A DNA stretch of 35,187 nt, from assembly GCA_026392765.1 (NCBI GenBank), contig JAPLBL010000004.1:1-35187 (forward strand), given 5' to 3'. Positions 33,309 through 35,187 of the stretch are shown piece after piece. The DNA is from Actinomycetota bacterium (GTDB lineage: Bacteria; Actinomycetota; Actinomycetes; Nanopelagicales; Nanopelagicaceae). Numbering within the stretch: the stretch's first letter is position 1; each line of letters begins with the position of its first letter. The notes under the pieces are model-generated. The model did no database searches. It was given only the letters and a program-made list of their open reading frames with translations, and was not told the origin of the DNA. Position numbers and translations under genes: made by a program.

Positions 33309-35187
33309 TAACCCAGCCCTAAACACAGCCCGAGCACGACTTAATCAGGCACACCTGAAAGGTCTTCCTAAGAAGACCCGTGACAACCTTCGCAACGTTG
33401 CGATCATCGCTCACGTTGACCACGGTAAAACAACACTCGTTGATGCGATGTTGTGGCAATCCGGAGCCTTTGCTGCTTATAAGAAGCAAGAAGAAGGTCA
33501 AGATCGCATGATGGATTCGATGGATTTAGAACGCGAAAAGGGAATTACGATTCTTGCGAAGAACACATCTGTTCGTCGCGGTGACACTGTCATCAACATC
33601 ATTGACACACCAGGCCACGCAGATTTCGGTGGTGAAGTTGAACGTGGTCTTGAGATGGTTGATGGAGTAATCCTTCTTGTCGATGCATCAGAAGGTCCAC
33701 TTCCACAGACACGCTTCGTATTGCGTAAAGCGCTACAGAAGAACCTTCCCGTCATTCTCCTTATTAATAAGGTTGACCGTTCTGACTCACGTATTGCAGA
33801 AGTTGTTGATGAGGCATATGCACTCTTCCTCGATCTCGATGCTAACGAAGAGCAGATTGAATTTCCTGTTGTCTATGCATCCGCTAAGGCAGGTCGTGCA
33901 TCGCTGACTCGTCCTGCAGATGGTGGAATGCCAGAGGAAGAGAACCTCGATGTTCTCTTCGACACTATCTTCTCTGCAATTCCAGCTCCTGTTTATCACG
34001 AAGGTGCACCACTTCAAGCACACGTGACAAACCTTGACTCCTCTCCATTCCTTGGACGCTTGGCTTTGTGCCGCGTTCACGAAGGGGTGATTAAGAAGGG
34101 CCAGACAGTTTCATGGATTAAGACAGATGGAACAGTAGAGCGCGTGAAAGTCTCAGAACTTTTGATGACTGAAGCACTCGAACGTGTTCCAGCACTTGAG
34201 GCAGGCCCTGGCGACATCATCGCTGTTGCCGGCATTGAGACAATCACTTTGGGTGAAACCCTTGCAGACCTTGAGAATTCACATGCTCTGCCACTGATTA
34301 CAGTTGATGAGCCATCTATCTCGATGACAATCGGTATTAACACATCACCACTTGCGGGCAAGAGCGGCAAGATGCTTACTGCGCGCCAAGTTAAGGATCG
34401 TCTTGATAAAGAGTTGGTCGGTAACGTCTCACTTCGTGTTCTGAATACAGAACGTCCTGACACATGGGAAGTTCAAGGTCGTGGAGAACTTCAGCTAGCA
34501 GTGTTGGTTGAAATCATGAAGCGCGAAAGCTTTGAACTCACAGTGGGTAAGCCACAGGTTGTTACCAAGATGATTGATGGAAAACTTAATGAGCCGATGG
34601 AACATCTGACAATTGATGCACCTGAAGATTACTGAGGTGTTCTCACTCAGTTGATGGCACTTCGTAAGGGCCGTATGGAGCAGATGGTTAATCACGGAAC
34701 CGGTTGGATCCGTCTTGACTACAAGGTTCCATCCCGTGGTCTTATTGGTTTCCGTACTGAGTTCTTAACTGAAACTCGTGGAACAGGTTTGCTCCACCAC
34801 GTCTTTGATTCATATGAACCTTGGTATGGAGAACTTCGCACACGTGCAACAGGTTCCCTTGTCTCAGACCGTATTGGCGCAGTGACTTCCTATGCACTGG
34901 CTGGTATTCAAGAGCGCGGTTCAATCTTCGTTGAACCAGGTGATGAAGTCTATGAAGGCATGGTTATCGGTGAGAATTCACGATCCGATGATATGGATGT
35001 CAACTGTGTTCGTGAGAAGAAGCTCACCAATATGCGCGCATCAGGCACAGATGATTCTGAAAAGTTGATTCCACCTAAGAAGCTGAACATGGAAGGCGCT
35101 CTCGAATTCTGTCGTGAAGATGAGTGCGTAGAAGTAACTCCAGCTGTTGTTCGAATCCGCAAGGTGACTCTTGATGGCCCAGAGCGC
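33301..35187 (+). pseudogene. typA: Translational GTPase TypA/BipA, interrupted by an in-frame TGA; 3' end outside window
   Basis: TypA is an EF-G-like GTPase that binds the ribosome under stress and during assembly. G1 AHVDHGKTTL near residue 36, G3 DTPGHADFGGEVER near 101, NKVD near 156, domain II (about 220-300) and domain III are intact. At codon 445, EPMEHLTIDAPEDY is followed by TGA, where relatives have Leu (EEHLGAITQ in mycobacteria, from memory). The frame then continues as [29 protein letters not shown] and [12 protein letters not shown] for 184 codons to the window edge, fully conserved and without another stop. TTA or TTG to TGA is a one-base change. TGA is a normal stop here (mfd, ftsB-like and the ABC ATPase end in it), so recoding is unlikely. 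It could be a consensus error, a recent mutation or readthrough. Confidence 0.88.

Noticed and set aside
34633-34635. Genetic-code change (UGA as sense codon)
   Set aside because: mfd, the FtsB-like gene and the ABC ATPase all end at TGA exactly where their families end, so UGA is a normal stop here.

Overview
The window looks like a chromosomal segment of a small, low-to-mid-GC actinobacterium, most like the streamlined freshwater acI / Nanopelagicales type. The evidence is gene content and order typical of Actinobacteria: eno, FtsB/DivIC, DUF501, Ppx; greA next to DUF4307; SURF1 next to DUF3817; PIN-PhoH; xseB/xseA, ispH, DUF6542, ychF. Codons are A/T-rich for an actinobacterium, gaps are very short, and many starts look leaderless. 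From memory, the order follows two blocks of the Mycobacterium tuberculosis chromosome (about Rv1014c-Rv1026 and Rv1080c-Rv1112). This lineage assignment is inference; no database was searched.

Layout. 1-561: 5' part of a MarR regulator (minus) and tRNA-Gln. 599-4315 (plus): glmU, prs, rplY (broken), pth. 4319-7036 (minus): ppc. 7134-15768 (plus): mfd, a SurA-like lipoprotein, mazG, eno, ftsB-like, DUF501, ppx/gppA, a family-5 uracil-DNA glycosylase. 15800-15872: an unusual short tRNA with anticodon UAA. 15990-16721: Bax-inhibitor-1 family membrane protein. 16725-21310: an export cluster, with two MFS transporters on minus and a DrrA/DrrB-type ABC exporter on plus, facing away from an 18-bp shared control region. 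21314-23370: greA and DUF4307 (minus), then a 50-residue membrane protein missing from the ORF track, SURF1 and DUF3817 (plus). 23563-25743: PIN-PhoH ATPase and a secreted transglycosylase-like protein. 25753-28837 (minus): class I fumarase, xseB, xseA. 28864-30599 (plus): ispH and an alpha/beta hydrolase. 30573-32183 (minus): DUF6542 protein and rmuC. 32235 to the end (plus): ychF and typA, which carries an in-frame TGA and runs off the window.

Most genes are housekeeping: cell-wall precursor and PRPP synthesis, tRNA recycling, anaplerosis and the TCA cycle, glycolysis, DNA repair, isoprenoid synthesis, translation GTPases and division. The export cluster is the only accessory-looking block. 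I see no mobile element, CRISPR array, phage or rRNA. No stretch over 300 bases lacks a gene; the largest gap is 24898-25137, which holds short direct repeats and a hairpin.

The main oddities are: two damaged conserved translation genes (rplY with a frameshifting deletion, typA with an internal stop); a UAA-anticodon tRNA without the long variable arm expected of tRNA-Leu; back-to-back leaderless promoters between divergent genes, one with a palindrome between exporters; two divergent start codons inside one 20-bp near-palindrome; and tandem strong hairpins at the 3' end of the Bax-inhibitor gene. I do not see a clearly new multi-gene system.
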